Shown here: one piece after another, positions 19,088 through 28,902 of the stretch
How positions within the stretch are numbered: position 1 is the stretch's first letter
Layout: the number at the start of each line of letters is the position of its first letter
Notes under the pieces: model-generated
What the model was told of the DNA's origin: nothing
Seen by the model: only the letters and a program-made list of their open reading frames with translations
Database searches by the model: none
Assembly (NCBI GenBank): GCA_963675055.2
Contig: CAXXJE010000004.1
Location: forward strand, 939,901-1,003,900
Length of the DNA stretch: 64,000 nucleotides
Direction of reading: 5' to 3'
Source: PGYT01 sp963675055
Lineage (GTDB): Bacteria; Bacteroidota; Ignavibacteria; Ignavibacteriales; Melioribacteraceae
Translations under genes and position numbers: made by a program

Positions 19088-20731
19088 TCATTCCTGATTC
19101 ATCTCACGAATTATTTTGTAATCAGGTATTGTCTTATCGATTTTTATGTTATCAGAATTACCGGTTAGTTTTATTAGTTTCCCTTCCGAATTAATCGACG
19201 TGTTGCTAAGTTTTATATTATGTGAATCTTTTATTAAGATCGGTATATTTTCGGGATCAGCACCTGTAATAATCAAGGAATCAATGTTAAGACTATCGAC
19301 ATATGATATTGAGGCAAGTGCACCGGTCTCGTTTTTAATAGTAAGATTTTCGAAATTGATGTTTTTAGCATCACTAATTTCTACGCCCAATTTTCCGGCA
19401 AGGTCTATATTTTTAAACGATATATTGTTTACAGGCATCTCAGGCAGCCCGATTATTTGAATAATATTTCTCTTGGCATATTTACATTGAATATTTTCAT
19501 AGTGGATATTCTCAACAATTGGTGTCCCATTGCTAACTGATTGTTCAGGTAGCCTGTCTCCCCCGGAATAGAGCATATTAATACGTATTGCTTCTCTCTG
19601 GATGGTATCTGCTGAAATATCTTTAAACCAGCAATTTCTGACATAAGCCCCCCTGCCTCTATCGGTTTTAATTCTTATCACTCTGTCAGTACCATTAAAT
19701 TTGCAATCATGAGCATAAACATTTTCAACCCCTCCCGACATCTCGCTTCCAATTACAATACCACCATGACCTGTCAAACCTGTAATATGACGTATCATGA
19801 TGTTTTTACTTGGAATTCCTATTCTTCTTCCATCTTTATTGCGACCGGATTTAATGGTTATGCAATCATCGCCTGTTGAAATAGTATTATATTCAATTAG
19901 AACATCTTTGCATGAATTTGGGTTTATACCGTCTCCGTTCGGTGTATGTCCATATTCGCCATCTGTTAAGACAGTAATACCTCTTATTATTAAATTCTCA
20001 CAAAAGCTTGGATTGATGGTCCAGAAAGCCCCGTATTTAAAAGTTACCCCTTCGAGTAATATATTTTTGCAGTACAATGGACCGAAAAAAACCGGAGGCA
20101 GATAATTATCCGGATTATCAAAACGCCTTTCATTGAGAGGGATTTCATTTTCATTCATTTCAATTAGTTTTCTATTACCAAATCCCGGATTTTTGCGATG
20201 TTCCCACCAAGGCTTTCCTTGTCCGTTCAACACACCATTGCCGGTAATAGCTATATTTTTTTGTTTATAGGAATAAATAAAAGGCGAATAGGAATAAACT
20301 TCTGAGCCTTCAAAGTTTGTTAATACTGCGGGTAAATAATCATTAAAATCCTGACTGAAGAGTAATTCAGCTCCTTCTTCCAGATGCAGATTGATATTGC
20401 TCAGCAAAACGATAGGGCCGGTTAACCATTTCCCGGCAGGAACTACAACGGTACCACCTCCCGATTCTGATAGTTGTTTTATGGCCTTGTTAATAGCTTC
20501 AGTATTTTCAAATGCATCTCCTTTATGAGCTCCAAAATCGAGAATATTTACAGATTTATCAGGGAATTGTGGTCTTTGAAAATTGAATTCTCCGAATGGA
20601 GTAACGAATGGATCAATTTCGTTGGGAATTTGTCCCCATACAAATTGACCAACACTCATTATCATCAATTGAATAATTATACTTTTGATTATGTTTTTCC
20701 TCTTCACTTCAATTGTTTTATAAAATTTCAC
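19088..20731 (-). CDS. Polygalacturonase-type GH28 protein
   Basis: A right-handed beta-helix glycosidase that hydrolyses galacturonan or rhamnogalacturonan. The GH28 catalytic pattern is present: NGDGINPNS with Asp267, GDDC with Asp288-Asp289, GHGGIVIGSEM with His322, and RIKTDRG with Arg353-Lys355. The front domain ILDFGAHKGDAFENTEAI is the usual pectate-lyase-superfamily start. A signal peptide ends near VWGQ (about residue 34). At 547 residues it has extra helix turns after the active site. It sits between the GH140 and GH2 genes, consistent with backbone cleavage while the neighbours strip side chains. Exo- or endo-action and preference for plain or rhamnose-containing backbone cannot be decided from sequence. 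Confidence 0.9.
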   Translation of the reverse strand: MKFYKTIEVKRKNIIKSIIIQLMIMSVGQFVWGQIPNEIDPFVTPFGEFNFQRPQFPDKSVNILDFGAHKGDAFENTEAINKAIKQLSESGGGTVVVPAGKWLTGPIVLLSNINLHLEEGAELLFSQDFNDYLPAVLTNFEGSEVYSYSPFIYSYKQKNIAITGNGVLNGQGKPWWEHRKNPGFGNRKLIEMNENEIPLNERRFDNPDNYLPPVFFGPLYCKNILLEGVTFKYGAFWTINPSFCENLIIRGITVLTDGEYGHTPNGDGINPNSCKDVLIEYNTISTGDDCITIKSGRNKDGRRIGIPSKNIMIRHITGLTGHGGIVIGSEMSGGVENVYAHDCKFNGTDRVIRIKTDRGRGAYVRNCWFKDISADTIQREAIRINMLYSGGDRLPEQSVSNGTPIVENIHYENIQCKYAKRNIIQIIGLPEMPVNNISFKNIDLAGKLGVEISDAKNINFENLTIKNETGALASISYVDSLNIDSLIITGADPENIPILIKDSHNIKLSNTSINSEGKLIKLTGNSDNIKIDKTIPDYKIIREMNQE

Positions 20732-20784
20732 AGTATATTCCTAGCTAATTTATCATCCTGAAATTTTTAGTCTGATTTGCACCT

Positions 20785-22188
20785 CTATTTTTGTGTATTA
20801 AGTATCAGTACCCAGTCGTTACCATCGGTGGGTTCTCCCGGTGGATCGAATACATGTGTGCCTTTGTTTTCAAATTCATCAATTTCAATTGTTGTTCCAT
20901 CCGTTGGTTTGTACCACGAGGCTTTTACTTTATTTCCTGAAATTATGCCCATCGTGACCGGAATGTTCCTGCCGGTGTAGGTGTAAATATATGCGTAATC
21001 GTTTCCACGGGTAGCTGCCAGGTAATTATATTTCAAACCGTTATCACCTGCAATCAGTGACTGATCAGGAATTCGTTCGAGATACGGACGTGACAACATC
21101 AGTTTTTTCAGGAATTGCATTTGTTCCGAACCTGGTAAATTTATGCCATCTTTCCAATATTCCCTTGCGCCGAAAGATGATTTTTCATCATCTGGTCTAT
21201 AATACTGCATAACTGAATTTGCCCCGTAAGTAAATCCAAAGGCTCCGGCAAATACCGACCAATAAGCATACCGGCGAACATCATCGGCAGTCCAATAGGG
21301 CTGTGTTGTATCGTGCAAACCTTGTGGAATTCCTTCATAGGACGGCTCTCCATCAATGGTTGGTTTAACAGGTTTAAGAGCATAATCGTGATTGACATAC
21401 TTCCAATTGTCTTGACCAAATCCCCATTCGGTATCATCCTGATCATATCGACGATGACCTGACTGGAACATGTTAAAATCGAGCCAGCTTTCATTATGAA
21501 ACCAAATTGATGAAGTAGTTCTTCCAAAAGGATGAAAGGTAATTAGATGATTTGTATCAACCTTATTAATAATTGATCCCATTTCATTCCAAGTATTCAA
21601 AGAATCGCTGCCCTTAACATCGCCTCCATTTAACCAGATGATGTTTTGATTGTTTTTGTAACGGTTAGCAAGCCATTCAGCATATTTTGCCGCATCATCT
21701 TTGGTAACATTGCCACCTCTTATATTGCTGCCCCAAACGGGTACTATTCCGATATAGATTCCTTTACTGGCTGCCTTTTCAACAACATAATCAACATTAT
21801 CCCAGAAATCATATTGCAGAGAATCTTCAAAATCATTTCCAACCGTTACCAACGGGTTTGCCACGTTTTGCCCAATAAGGGCGGAGTCCCCATATACGTT
21901 TGTTGCGTTCAATGAATGTAATGCCATAACCTGAATCACATTAAAACCTTTTTCGGCACGGTCGGTTAAATATTCCTCAACTTCCTCTCTGTTTAATTTT
22001 GAGAAAAGTAGCCATCCCGTATCTCCCAGCCAGAAAAAGGGATCGCCATTTTCATCGACCAGATACCGTTTGTTTTCAGAGACTTTCAAAGTTTCTAACC
22101 CGGTAGTTTCGGACTGTGACTTTTTTTTGCAAGACAACACTCCCAGCAACAAAGAGAATAAGACTATTGTTGATATAATTTTTTTCAT
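20785..22188 (-). CDS. DUF4038-type GH140 apiosidase-like lipoprotein
   Basis: A TIM-barrel glycosidase of the DUF4038 group. Characterised GH140 members cleave the D-apiose linkage of rhamnogalacturonan-II side chains at galacturonic acid. Blocks seen include FFWLGDTGWLLFSKLNREE (about 50-68), GFNVIQVMALHS, the putative acid/base region IIWLNGGDVKG, TFHPFGRTTSSIWFH, and PTIDGEPSYEGIP with a likely nucleophile Glu. A C-terminal beta domain (about 390-467) follows. The N-terminus MKKIISTIVLFSLLLGVLSC is a lipoprotein signal with Cys20. If the family assignment holds, this is the enzyme that frees apiose for the transporter and kinase block at 46-55 kb. DUF4038 proteins are diverse, so the exact substrate stays open. 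Confidence 0.75.
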   Translation of the reverse strand: MKKIISTIVLFSLLLGVLSCKKKSQSETTGLETLKVSENKRYLVDENGDPFFWLGDTGWLLFSKLNREEVEEYLTDRAEKGFNVIQVMALHSLNATNVYGDSALIGQNVANPLVTVGNDFEDSLQYDFWDNVDYVVEKAASKGIYIGIVPVWGSNIRGGNVTKDDAAKYAEWLANRYKNNQNIIWLNGGDVKGSDSLNTWNEMGSIINKVDTNHLITFHPFGRTTSSIWFHNESWLDFNMFQSGHRRYDQDDTEWGFGQDNWKYVNHDYALKPVKPTIDGEPSYEGIPQGLHDTTQPYWTADDVRRYAYWSVFAGAFGFTYGANSVMQYYRPDDEKSSFGAREYWKDGINLPGSEQMQFLKKLMLSRPYLERIPDQSLIAGDNGLKYNYLAATRGNDYAYIYTYTGRNIPVTMGIISGNKVKASWYKPTDGTTIEIDEFENKGTHVFDPPGEPTDGNDWVLILNTQK

Positions 22189-22415
22189 TTCATTATCTCT
22201 GTTAAATTTTTGTGCAAAATCCTAATGGAAATATTCACTCATTTCAGTACAACATTATTTTACTTTTTATACAAACAACTGATTTCATTTGGCATTTAAA
22301 ACTTCCAAATGTTTTCAACTAAAAACTTTTCATTAACATTATTATCCACTTCAGCAACAGACAAGAATTTTATAATTACTTCAGTTTATATATCAGTTTA
22401 TCATATTACACATTC

Positions 22416-23780
22416 CTAAAATTCCTCTATAACCGGTTGATTCTGCAGCCAGGCTATCATATTTATTACTAAATAATTCCAGTTCTGGAATCCTTTATTC
22501 AGAAGCGGTTCTCCTGTTTCAGGTTCATAATATTCATGCAATGCCCCGTTCTTTTCAAAATCTTTACCGAATAATCTTATTGTTTTCTTAGCCAGTTCTT
22601 TGGCTTCCTCCTCAAATCCATATTTCACCAAACCTTTAAAAACCATGTAATTGGATATTCCCCAAATAGGACCTCTCCAATTGGATGGATTAGCGCTCGA
22701 ATAAAGACTGTACATCTTTTCCATTTTTGAGAGCGTTCGTACTCCGGAGGGCGAATTAAATGTTTTAGGATTTAGATAATGATCTTTTACTATTTGCTCA
22801 GCTTGTTCCGGGGTCGCAATGCCTGCCCACATTGCCATGAATCCGGACCATACCTCTATTCTTTGAATCAAACAATCGTAATCACGCGGGTAGCCGGCAT
22901 GAATAACAAATACCTTCCCTAACGAACTATCAGGTTTGTTTGTTAGGGGACGTAAATTCAGATCGACGCTGTAGAAAAATCCGTCGCGTTCATCCCAGCA
23001 ATATTTCTGAATTGCTGTTTTTAATTCTTCAGCGGCTGCCGAATAATCTTTTCCTATTTCCGAAAGATTTAACCTGCCGGCAAGATAAACCATTGCCTGC
23101 AGTTCTTTGTACATCAAGCAATTAAGGTATATCGATCCTGAACTTTTCTCAGGTCTGAAAAATGTACACGGATCATTATCCACACCTATTGCAACATCTG
23201 TCTGCCAATAATAAAGTCCCGTAGCTTTATTTTTGTGATGGGCTTTGTAATTGTTTACAAATGCCTGTAGATTATAAAAACTTTCTCTCAGCCATTCCGC
23301 ATTCCCGCCGTTTACCTGTGTAATAAATGCCGCATGCTGAGCCAATACGGGTTTATGCATGTTAACATCGTAAATATCTGTGGGTTTAATTTTCTGCGGA
23401 TCTGTATCATCCCAAATTACGATCGGGATATAACCATCCCAATTGCCGTAATGTAAAAAGTTAAGAACACACCCCTGCTCGTAAGGCAAGGCTTCTTTTT
23501 TATCTTTTTGCGTACCGACATCGGATAATATCTGCCGTAAAGCAATATTACTCAGCCAGGAATCCCAGTCCCATAAAACATTATCATATTGATTGCTGCC
23601 GGGCGTGAGAAATGGATGAACCAAAGCACCTGCAGCATTCCTGTACATGCCTTTATAGTTTTTATATACATGCGATTTTATTACGGAGATATAATGCTCA
23701 GTACTATCTATTTGCTGGCTGTAAATGTTAACAAAAAGGAAAGACAATAATAAAGACCAAATCAAAATTTTCTTTTTCAT
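22416..23780 (-). CDS. Trehalase-fold (GH37/GH63-like) glycosidase
   Basis: A secreted (alpha/alpha)6-barrel glycosidase of about 454 residues. The signal peptide MKKKILIWSLLLSFLFVNIYSQ starts at ATG 23780; the longer open frame to 24026 only overlaps the next gene and is not used. Conserved blocks are YDNVLWDWDSWL (with the acidic WDWD), WQTDVAIGVDNDP, WRGPIWGISNYMVFKGL and the C-terminal LHEYYEPETGEP. These match GH37/GH63-type alpha-glycosidases, not a confirmed trehalase. Its 5' end lies 25 nt after the SGNH gene. A broken C-terminal copy of the same family lies at 5057-5219. Substrate is unknown; an alpha-linked sugar in pectin side chains is an inference from context. Confidence 0.7.
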   Translation of the reverse strand: MKKKILIWSLLLSFLFVNIYSQQIDSTEHYISVIKSHVYKNYKGMYRNAAGALVHPFLTPGSNQYDNVLWDWDSWLSNIALRQILSDVGTQKDKKEALPYEQGCVLNFLHYGNWDGYIPIVIWDDTDPQKIKPTDIYDVNMHKPVLAQHAAFITQVNGGNAEWLRESFYNLQAFVNNYKAHHKNKATGLYYWQTDVAIGVDNDPCTFFRPEKSSGSIYLNCLMYKELQAMVYLAGRLNLSEIGKDYSAAAEELKTAIQKYCWDERDGFFYSVDLNLRPLTNKPDSSLGKVFVIHAGYPRDYDCLIQRIEVWSGFMAMWAGIATPEQAEQIVKDHYLNPKTFNSPSGVRTLSKMEKMYSLYSSANPSNWRGPIWGISNYMVFKGLVKYGFEEEAKELAKKTIRLFGKDFEKNGALHEYYEPETGEPLLNKGFQNWNYLVINMIAWLQNQPVIEEF

Positions 23781-23805
23781 ATTCAAAATCCTTTTAAGCA
23801 ACAAA

Positions 23806-24639
23806 TTATTTATTCTCAATATTTGTGGGTTCTGCAAGTACTTTGACAAGTTCATCGTACAACTTCTTTGCCATTTTGGTATTCCCTTTGTCATTAGGAT
23901 GATATTTATCATAGGGAACTTCCGGATATCTTCGACCCAACATGTCGCCACCTTCATAGGGAGGATTAGCAGCCGGATCCGGCAAACTATCTGTGTAGTC
24001 CAAACCAGCTCCATTCTCCATATCAATCATAATTATTTTTATATTATCACCAGTCCTTGAAGCAACCGAATCTGCGACATCAATATTAAATTGACTTGTT
24101 GGGGAAGAATCTTCATCTATAAAGCGTTTGATAATTTTACAAAGAAAAACAGTCATTGGATGATCATTATCAACTGAATACTTATTAATTGAATCCAACA
24201 TTTTCATAACCTGACCTGGTTTCTGCTCCCAATCAGATCCGTTAGTTCCTACATGAACCAGGAGGATGTCCGGTTGATATACCACTAATGCCGTATCAAC
24301 CTTGTTTGCAATACCAGGGATTCTCCAACCAGGGTAAGCCTCGCAATTCCAGTCATACCAATCGTTACTATCTTCTGACCTAATCCCATGATTTTGTGAA
24401 CCCACAAAATCAACATTGTATCCGGCGTTAATCAACATTTCATAGAGGACCTTCCGGTATCCTGTCCGTTCCTCCAAAGCCGGAAAACGGTAATGCTCAC
24501 CAGCCGTTATAGAATTTCCCACCGGCATTATTTTAATTGCATCATCAAGTCCATCATGTTGCAGCGACTGCGCCTGAGCAAACAAACCAGAAGTGCCTGA
24601 TAGAATTAACAACATGATAAATAAAATTTTCTTTTCCAT
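23806..24639 (-). CDS. SGNH/GDSL hydrolase (probable carbohydrate esterase), short paralog
   Basis: A secreted SGNH-fold esterase of 277 residues. The catalytic Ser43 is in MPVGNSITAG, the Gly/Asn blocks are VGSQNHG and HVGTNGSD, and the catalytic Asp/His pair is in YDKYHPNDKGN near the C-terminus. The signal peptide ends near GLFAQ. It is a tandem paralog of the next gene upstream (24829-25938), very similar through the whole catalytic domain, but it stops shortly after the EPT sequence and has no T9SS domain. Expected role: removing acetyl or similar esters from pectin or xylan. It belongs to the esterase type found in CE2/CE3-like or unclassified SGNH proteins; the family number is not assigned here. 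Confidence 0.85.
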   Translation of the reverse strand: MEKKILFIMLLILSGTSGLFAQAQSLQHDGLDDAIKIMPVGNSITAGEHYRFPALEERTGYRKVLYEMLINAGYNVDFVGSQNHGIRSEDSNDWYDWNCEAYPGWRIPGIANKVDTALVVYQPDILLVHVGTNGSDWEQKPGQVMKMLDSINKYSVDNDHPMTVFLCKIIKRFIDEDSSPTSQFNIDVADSVASRTGDNIKIIMIDMENGAGLDYTDSLPDPAANPPYEGGDMLGRRYPEVPYDKYHPNDKGNTKMAKKLYDELVKVLAEPTNIENK

Positions 24640-24828
24640 TTTTTAAAATCCTTTTGAAATTGTGTCATAACACGATAGTTTCTTTTTTATCCCCAATCGA
24701 TTAGTATAATTTTGTTCAATGATATATTTGCAAATAATTTAATTAATTAAGGATTCGGTCATAATCGAAAGAGTGCTTAAGAAATTATCATTTTTAATAC
24801 TATTTCACATATAATTTGTCGGGCATTA

Positions 24829-25938
24829 TTATCTAATTAATAACATCTTTTTTGTTTCTGTGAATCCGTCTGCATATAACTTATATAGATATATACCACT
24901 CGAAAAATTAGATGCATCCCATTGTACATGATATTTCCCAGCTTGTAATTCCTCATCTACTAAAGTTGTTACTTCTCTCCCAAGAAGATCATAAATTATT
25001 ATAAGAACATTGCCTGATTTTTTTATATTGCATTCTATAGTAGTTGTCGGATTAAATGGATTTGGATAATTCTGATATAATTCATATTTCTGTGGCTGTT
25101 GATTCATTCCATAGTCATTAGCTTCGGTTGGCTCTCCAAGCTCTTTGACGAGTTCTTCATAAAATTTTACCGCCATCTTGGTGTTCCCCTTATCATTGGG
25201 ATGATACTTATCATAAGCGACCCCCGGATATGTTTCACCCAACATATCGCCTCCTTCATAAGGAGGATTGGCAGTTGAATCCGGTGGATCATCAGTATAA
25301 TCCAATCCAGCTCCATTCTCCATATCAACCGTAATAATTTCTATTTTATCTCCAGTCCTTGTAGCAACCGAGTCAGCAACGGCCTCATTGAATTGGGTTG
25401 TAGGTCCGGAATCTTCCTTATAAAACCGTTTAATAATTTTACATAGGAATACAGTTATTGGATGATCATTTGCCTCTGAAAAGTCATTAATCATATCCAG
25501 CATATCCATCACCTGCCCTGGTTTGTTATCCCAATCAGATTTATTAGTTCCAACATGAACAAGCAGGATATCCGGTTGATATGCAATTAATGCATTATCA
25601 AGCTTGTTTGCAATGTCAGATATTTTCCAACCCGGATAAGCTTCATTATTCCAATCGTACCAGTCATGATCGCTTACAGGTCTCTCACCATGATTCTGTG
25701 ATCCTACAAAATCTACATTGTAACCTGCTTCTACCAGCATTTCATAGAGTACTTTCCTGTAGCCGGTCCTTTCAGGTATAGATGGATAACCGTAGTGTTC
25801 CCCTGCTGTTATTGAATTACCAACAGGCATTATTTTAATTGTATCCCCTAGACTGCCCTGCTGTAGCAATTGCGATTTAGCGGACAAATAAGTACCTGAA
25901 AGAATTAAAAAGATGATAATTATGATATTCTTTTTCAT
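24829..25938 (-). CDS. SGNH/GDSL hydrolase with T9SS type-A sorting domain, long paralog
   Basis: Same catalytic layout as its downstream paralog: MPVGNSITAG, VGSQNHGE, HVGTNKSD and YDKYHPNDKGN. A linker follows and then a C-terminal sorting domain of about 80 residues beginning QNYPNPFNPTTT and ending KKMLLIR. This targets the protein to the type IX secretion system for release or surface attachment. The ATG at 25938, with AAAGGG about 7 nt upstream, starts directly at a signal peptide (MKKNIIIIIFLILSG), so the open extension to 25998 is not used. The pair therefore differs mainly in cellular fate: surface or exterior for this one, periplasm for the short one. Confidence 0.87.
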   Translation of the reverse strand: MKKNIIIIIFLILSGTYLSAKSQLLQQGSLGDTIKIMPVGNSITAGEHYGYPSIPERTGYRKVLYEMLVEAGYNVDFVGSQNHGERPVSDHDWYDWNNEAYPGWKISDIANKLDNALIAYQPDILLVHVGTNKSDWDNKPGQVMDMLDMINDFSEANDHPITVFLCKIIKRFYKEDSGPTTQFNEAVADSVATRTGDKIEIITVDMENGAGLDYTDDPPDSTANPPYEGGDMLGETYPGVAYDKYHPNDKGNTKMAVKFYEELVKELGEPTEANDYGMNQQPQKYELYQNYPNPFNPTTTIECNIKKSGNVLIIIYDLLGREVTTLVDEELQAGKYHVQWDASNFSSGIYLYKLYADGFTETKKMLLIR

Positions 25939-26011
25939 TTTTTTCCCTTTTGCAACGACTAAAGATTTTGATACGTAATTTTCAAACTTCTTTTTCATAC
26001 AAAAACTAATA

Positions 26012-27406
26012 TCAGTTGATGCTATTTAAATACTTTTCCAACATAGTGTATCCGTCATCCCCGATTTTATTTCGATCATCAGGAATATTGGGATTAAGTC
26101 CATGTTGCAGTTCCCACTTATCTGGCATACCGTCATGGTCAGTATCTTTTAAGGCAAGAGTAGTTTTAAGTAATGGCCAGCCTCCCACATCATTCTGGGA
26201 ATCAATGATACCACACATCCTGGATTCATCAACAACTTTAAAATCTTTCTCGTAGGCCGGGCCTTCAAAAGTTGCATATCCATTTCGAACCTCGTCAATA
26301 ATACGAAGGTCAACAGAATCTCTTTTAGGCAAGCTGGCTCCTGCATTATCCAGGACAGAAACAAACGCTTCTTCAGCAGTTTGTTGATTTATTGCCATCG
26401 CCGGCCAGGGCTCATCCAGTTTTAACCCCTCAATATATTCGCCACCGTCTTGCGGTTGTACACCTCCCAACCAGTTATTTTCAGAAACCCAGGAGTTGCC
26501 TTCGATAACATTTCCGAAAACATACCATTTCCCATAATCATCAGCTTTGTTTCGTGACCAAGGGGATGCGATACGATGTGCAATTTCACCAGGTACAGTT
26601 GCAGGTCCTGCCTTATAATAGTTTGCCACCACATTGATATTGGCGAAATTAAGCTTAGCATTACCTAGCTGGGCTATTTCACCTCCGTAACAGGACTCAT
26701 AACCCCAATTGAATATTACGTTGTTTCGGTAGTCTGTATTTCCACACCCGGATGCAAAACGCGGGTTTCGGTTGGAATGATGAGAAAGTAGATTGTGATG
26801 GTAAGTGCCGTAGTTCGACCCCCATATACCTCCAAAGCCATGACTTCCTTTTATATGGTTTGAATTGTACATGCTCTCAGAAACAATGCACCATTGAACT
26901 GTTATACTGTCACAATGATAAACTGACATGGTTTCATCAACACTCCAACTTGCCGAAATATGGTCTAAAATAATATGTTTGGTATATCTGCTTGACACGG
27001 CATCCGTATCGTCACCTGATTCATCTCCTAACCTTACTCTTAAATACCTTACAATAACATGGTCAGCCTCAATTATCAGTGGATATTTTTTTAAGCAGAT
27101 GCCATCCCCTGGCGCAGTTTGACCTGCAATTGTAATAAATGGGTGTTTAATCCTAAGAGGACTTTCCAGATCTATGGTCCCTGATATTCTAAAAACTACA
27201 GTCCGTGGTTCAGTTGCTTCGACTGCGGCTCTTAAACTTCCTTCCCCGCTGTCATTAAAATTTATCACTTCATAAACAACACCTCCACGTCCACCTTTTG
27301 TAAATTTCCCATATCCTTCGGCTGTTGGAAAAGCAAGTTGTTGAGCAAAACTATTTAAACCACCAAAGACTAGTAGCATACTTATAACTATTATTCTCAT
27401 TTTCAT
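26012..27406 (-). CDS. Pectate lyase, PL1-type, short form
   Basis: A secreted right-handed beta-helix lyase of 464 residues that should cleave homogalacturonan by beta-elimination with calcium. After the signal peptide (ends NSFAQQ) come AFPTAEGYG, the family block ITIAGQTAPGDG, the calcium-site region DDTDAVSSRY, DHISASWSVDETMSVYH, HGFGGIWGSNYGTYHHNLLSHHSNRNPRFA, and a C-terminal DTDHDGMPDKWELQHGLNP calcium-loop (thrombospondin-3-like) segment. It lacks a T9SS domain. It follows an Sde182-type gene by 25 nt, an arrangement repeated at 35.7-40.0 kb with a longer PL1. Similar Bacteroidota lyases act in pectin loci; the exact PL1 subfamily cannot be fixed by eye. Confidence 0.9.
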   Translation of the reverse strand: MKMRIIVISMLLVFGGLNSFAQQLAFPTAEGYGKFTKGGRGGVVYEVINFNDSGEGSLRAAVEATEPRTVVFRISGTIDLESPLRIKHPFITIAGQTAPGDGICLKKYPLIIEADHVIVRYLRVRLGDESGDDTDAVSSRYTKHIILDHISASWSVDETMSVYHCDSITVQWCIVSESMYNSNHIKGSHGFGGIWGSNYGTYHHNLLSHHSNRNPRFASGCGNTDYRNNVIFNWGYESCYGGEIAQLGNAKLNFANINVVANYYKAGPATVPGEIAHRIASPWSRNKADDYGKWYVFGNVIEGNSWVSENNWLGGVQPQDGGEYIEGLKLDEPWPAMAINQQTAEEAFVSVLDNAGASLPKRDSVDLRIIDEVRNGYATFEGPAYEKDFKVVDESRMCGIIDSQNDVGGWPLLKTTLALKDTDHDGMPDKWELQHGLNPNIPDDRNKIGDDGYTMLEKYLNSIN

Positions 27407-27431
27407 TATGATATCTTAATAAATATTATTT

Positions 27432-28874
27432 TCAAGACTTTACTTTAATAATAACACGTTGATAACGGGTTAACTGAGGCGAACCATTGTCATTTACTTC
27501 GCAAATAATGTGAATGCTTTGTCCACTTTCAGCATCAGCTGGAATACTAAATGAAGACTCTTGGGCTGTTGAGTTTTCAATTGTTACACTTCCCGTGTAA
27601 GTACCTGCTTCCTGGTATTGCCACCAAGAGTAGCTCAATTCATCGCCGTCAGGATCAGAAGTCCCTTTGGCGCTAAGCTGAATTATACTGCCGGGTTTCG
27701 CTGTTATATCCAAATCGTTTTTCAGTTTTACAACCGGAGGATGGTTAGCGTCTTCATAAGATTTCACGCACCAATCCGCCCTTGAGGCAAAATCGTTTTG
27801 AAATGCATCCGTCCAACGCCAGATGGGTTTTAGATATTCTATTAATTCCTTGTCGTTTGCGGTTTCTTCCCCGGATTTGAAATCTCCGTGTCCTTTTTTA
27901 ATTCTCTGACGTCCCCACGCATTTCCCGTATACCATCTTCCTTCAGGATACTTGTAACCGGGTTCATGAACAGGGTCCAACCATGTATTCTCCCTGATTT
28001 TAATATAACGACCTCCCCAACTGCCCCAATCCGGATGATCAAGATTTCCGTTTTGCAATCCGCTATTTATGGTATATATAAAAGCAGGCGAATCTCCTTC
28101 AGATCGAAAATCTCCATTTTCTTTTGCCTTGTAAAGTGCGCACAGAGGCCCGTGATTCTGCAATATATTTTCTTTCATCCACGATCCAGCATAGTATTTC
28201 TGTTCTTCTTTAGGTAATATTTTATCCCAAAAATACGCCATAGCTAAGAATTGATCGGAAATTATAGTAAGGATATTATACTTACCCCAATGCGGACGAA
28301 TGTATGATTGATATGTAGGATCCTGTTCCCAGATAAAAAAGAATCTCAATTTCTTAGCTACATACTCCATTTTATCAGCGTGTTTTTCCTCAATGGTTTT
28401 CAATGCTCTGGATAGTGTATTCATGCCGCCCCATGCCTGAAACCAAATCGGTCGGTTATCCGATTCATCCAGAAGTATTTGTACAATATGCTGAGATCCG
28501 GGTGTATTTTTTTCCATCTCGCCTTCCGCATCAACATTACCGAGAAATGAATGGGCTTGAAGATATTCCGGAGTCGGATAATTACTATCATGCTTAATCA
28601 AGTTTGGATATATATCTGAATAGGCATCAAGATACTTATCCAACCAGTCGTCCCCGGCCCAATTATGGCCATGAGCATGGTATTGTGAACTCGTTGTGAT
28701 TATTCCTTCTATATCCCACTCATTAGCATATAATAAAAACCTAACCATTGAACATTCATCATCAATTTCGGCATCGGTTAATACAACTACACGTGGATTG
28801 TCAGAGGCATATAAATTGGATAAACTTATATTTACAACCACAAAACATATGAACATCAACAGATACTTTTTCAT
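27432..28874 (-). CDS. Sde182-type nucleoside-hydrolase-like protein (former DUF1593), copy 1
   Basis: A secreted protein with the nucleoside-hydrolase-like fold of the Sde182 group, followed by a cadherin-like C-terminal domain. The acidic cluster is seen in VVVLTDAEIDDECSMVRFLL (about residues 30-48 after the chosen start), then IITTSSQYHAHGHNWAGDDW, IWFQAWGGMNTLSRALK, FRSEGDSPAFIYT and HPDWGSWGGRY. The C-terminal part (about 390-480) reads SDPDGDELSYSWWQYQEAG and ends TRYQRVIIKVKS. ATG at 28874 starts at the signal peptide (MKKYLLMFICFVVVN). No activity is proven for the family; cellulose binding was reported for the namesake. It is one of five paralogs here and has no T9SS tail. Confidence 0.82.
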   Translation of the reverse strand: MKKYLLMFICFVVVNISLSNLYASDNPRVVVLTDAEIDDECSMVRFLLYANEWDIEGIITTSSQYHAHGHNWAGDDWLDKYLDAYSDIYPNLIKHDSNYPTPEYLQAHSFLGNVDAEGEMEKNTPGSQHIVQILLDESDNRPIWFQAWGGMNTLSRALKTIEEKHADKMEYVAKKLRFFFIWEQDPTYQSYIRPHWGKYNILTIISDQFLAMAYFWDKILPKEEQKYYAGSWMKENILQNHGPLCALYKAKENGDFRSEGDSPAFIYTINSGLQNGNLDHPDWGSWGGRYIKIRENTWLDPVHEPGYKYPEGRWYTGNAWGRQRIKKGHGDFKSGEETANDKELIEYLKPIWRWTDAFQNDFASRADWCVKSYEDANHPPVVKLKNDLDITAKPGSIIQLSAKGTSDPDGDELSYSWWQYQEAGTYTGSVTIENSTAQESSFSIPADAESGQSIHIICEVNDNGSPQLTRYQRVIIKVKS

Positions 28875-28902
28875 GTTATTTCCTTTTATTCTTGTATTTA
28901 AA

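Noticed and set aside
22286..22311. Inverted repeat CATTTGG / CCAAATG as terminator or operator
   Set aside because: Only 7 bp with a 12-nt loop and no T run; too weak to call in AT-rich DNA.
22416..24026. Longer start at 24026 for the trehalase-fold gene
   Set aside because: The extra 82 codons overlap the SGNH gene in another frame and precede a perfect signal peptide beginning at 23780.
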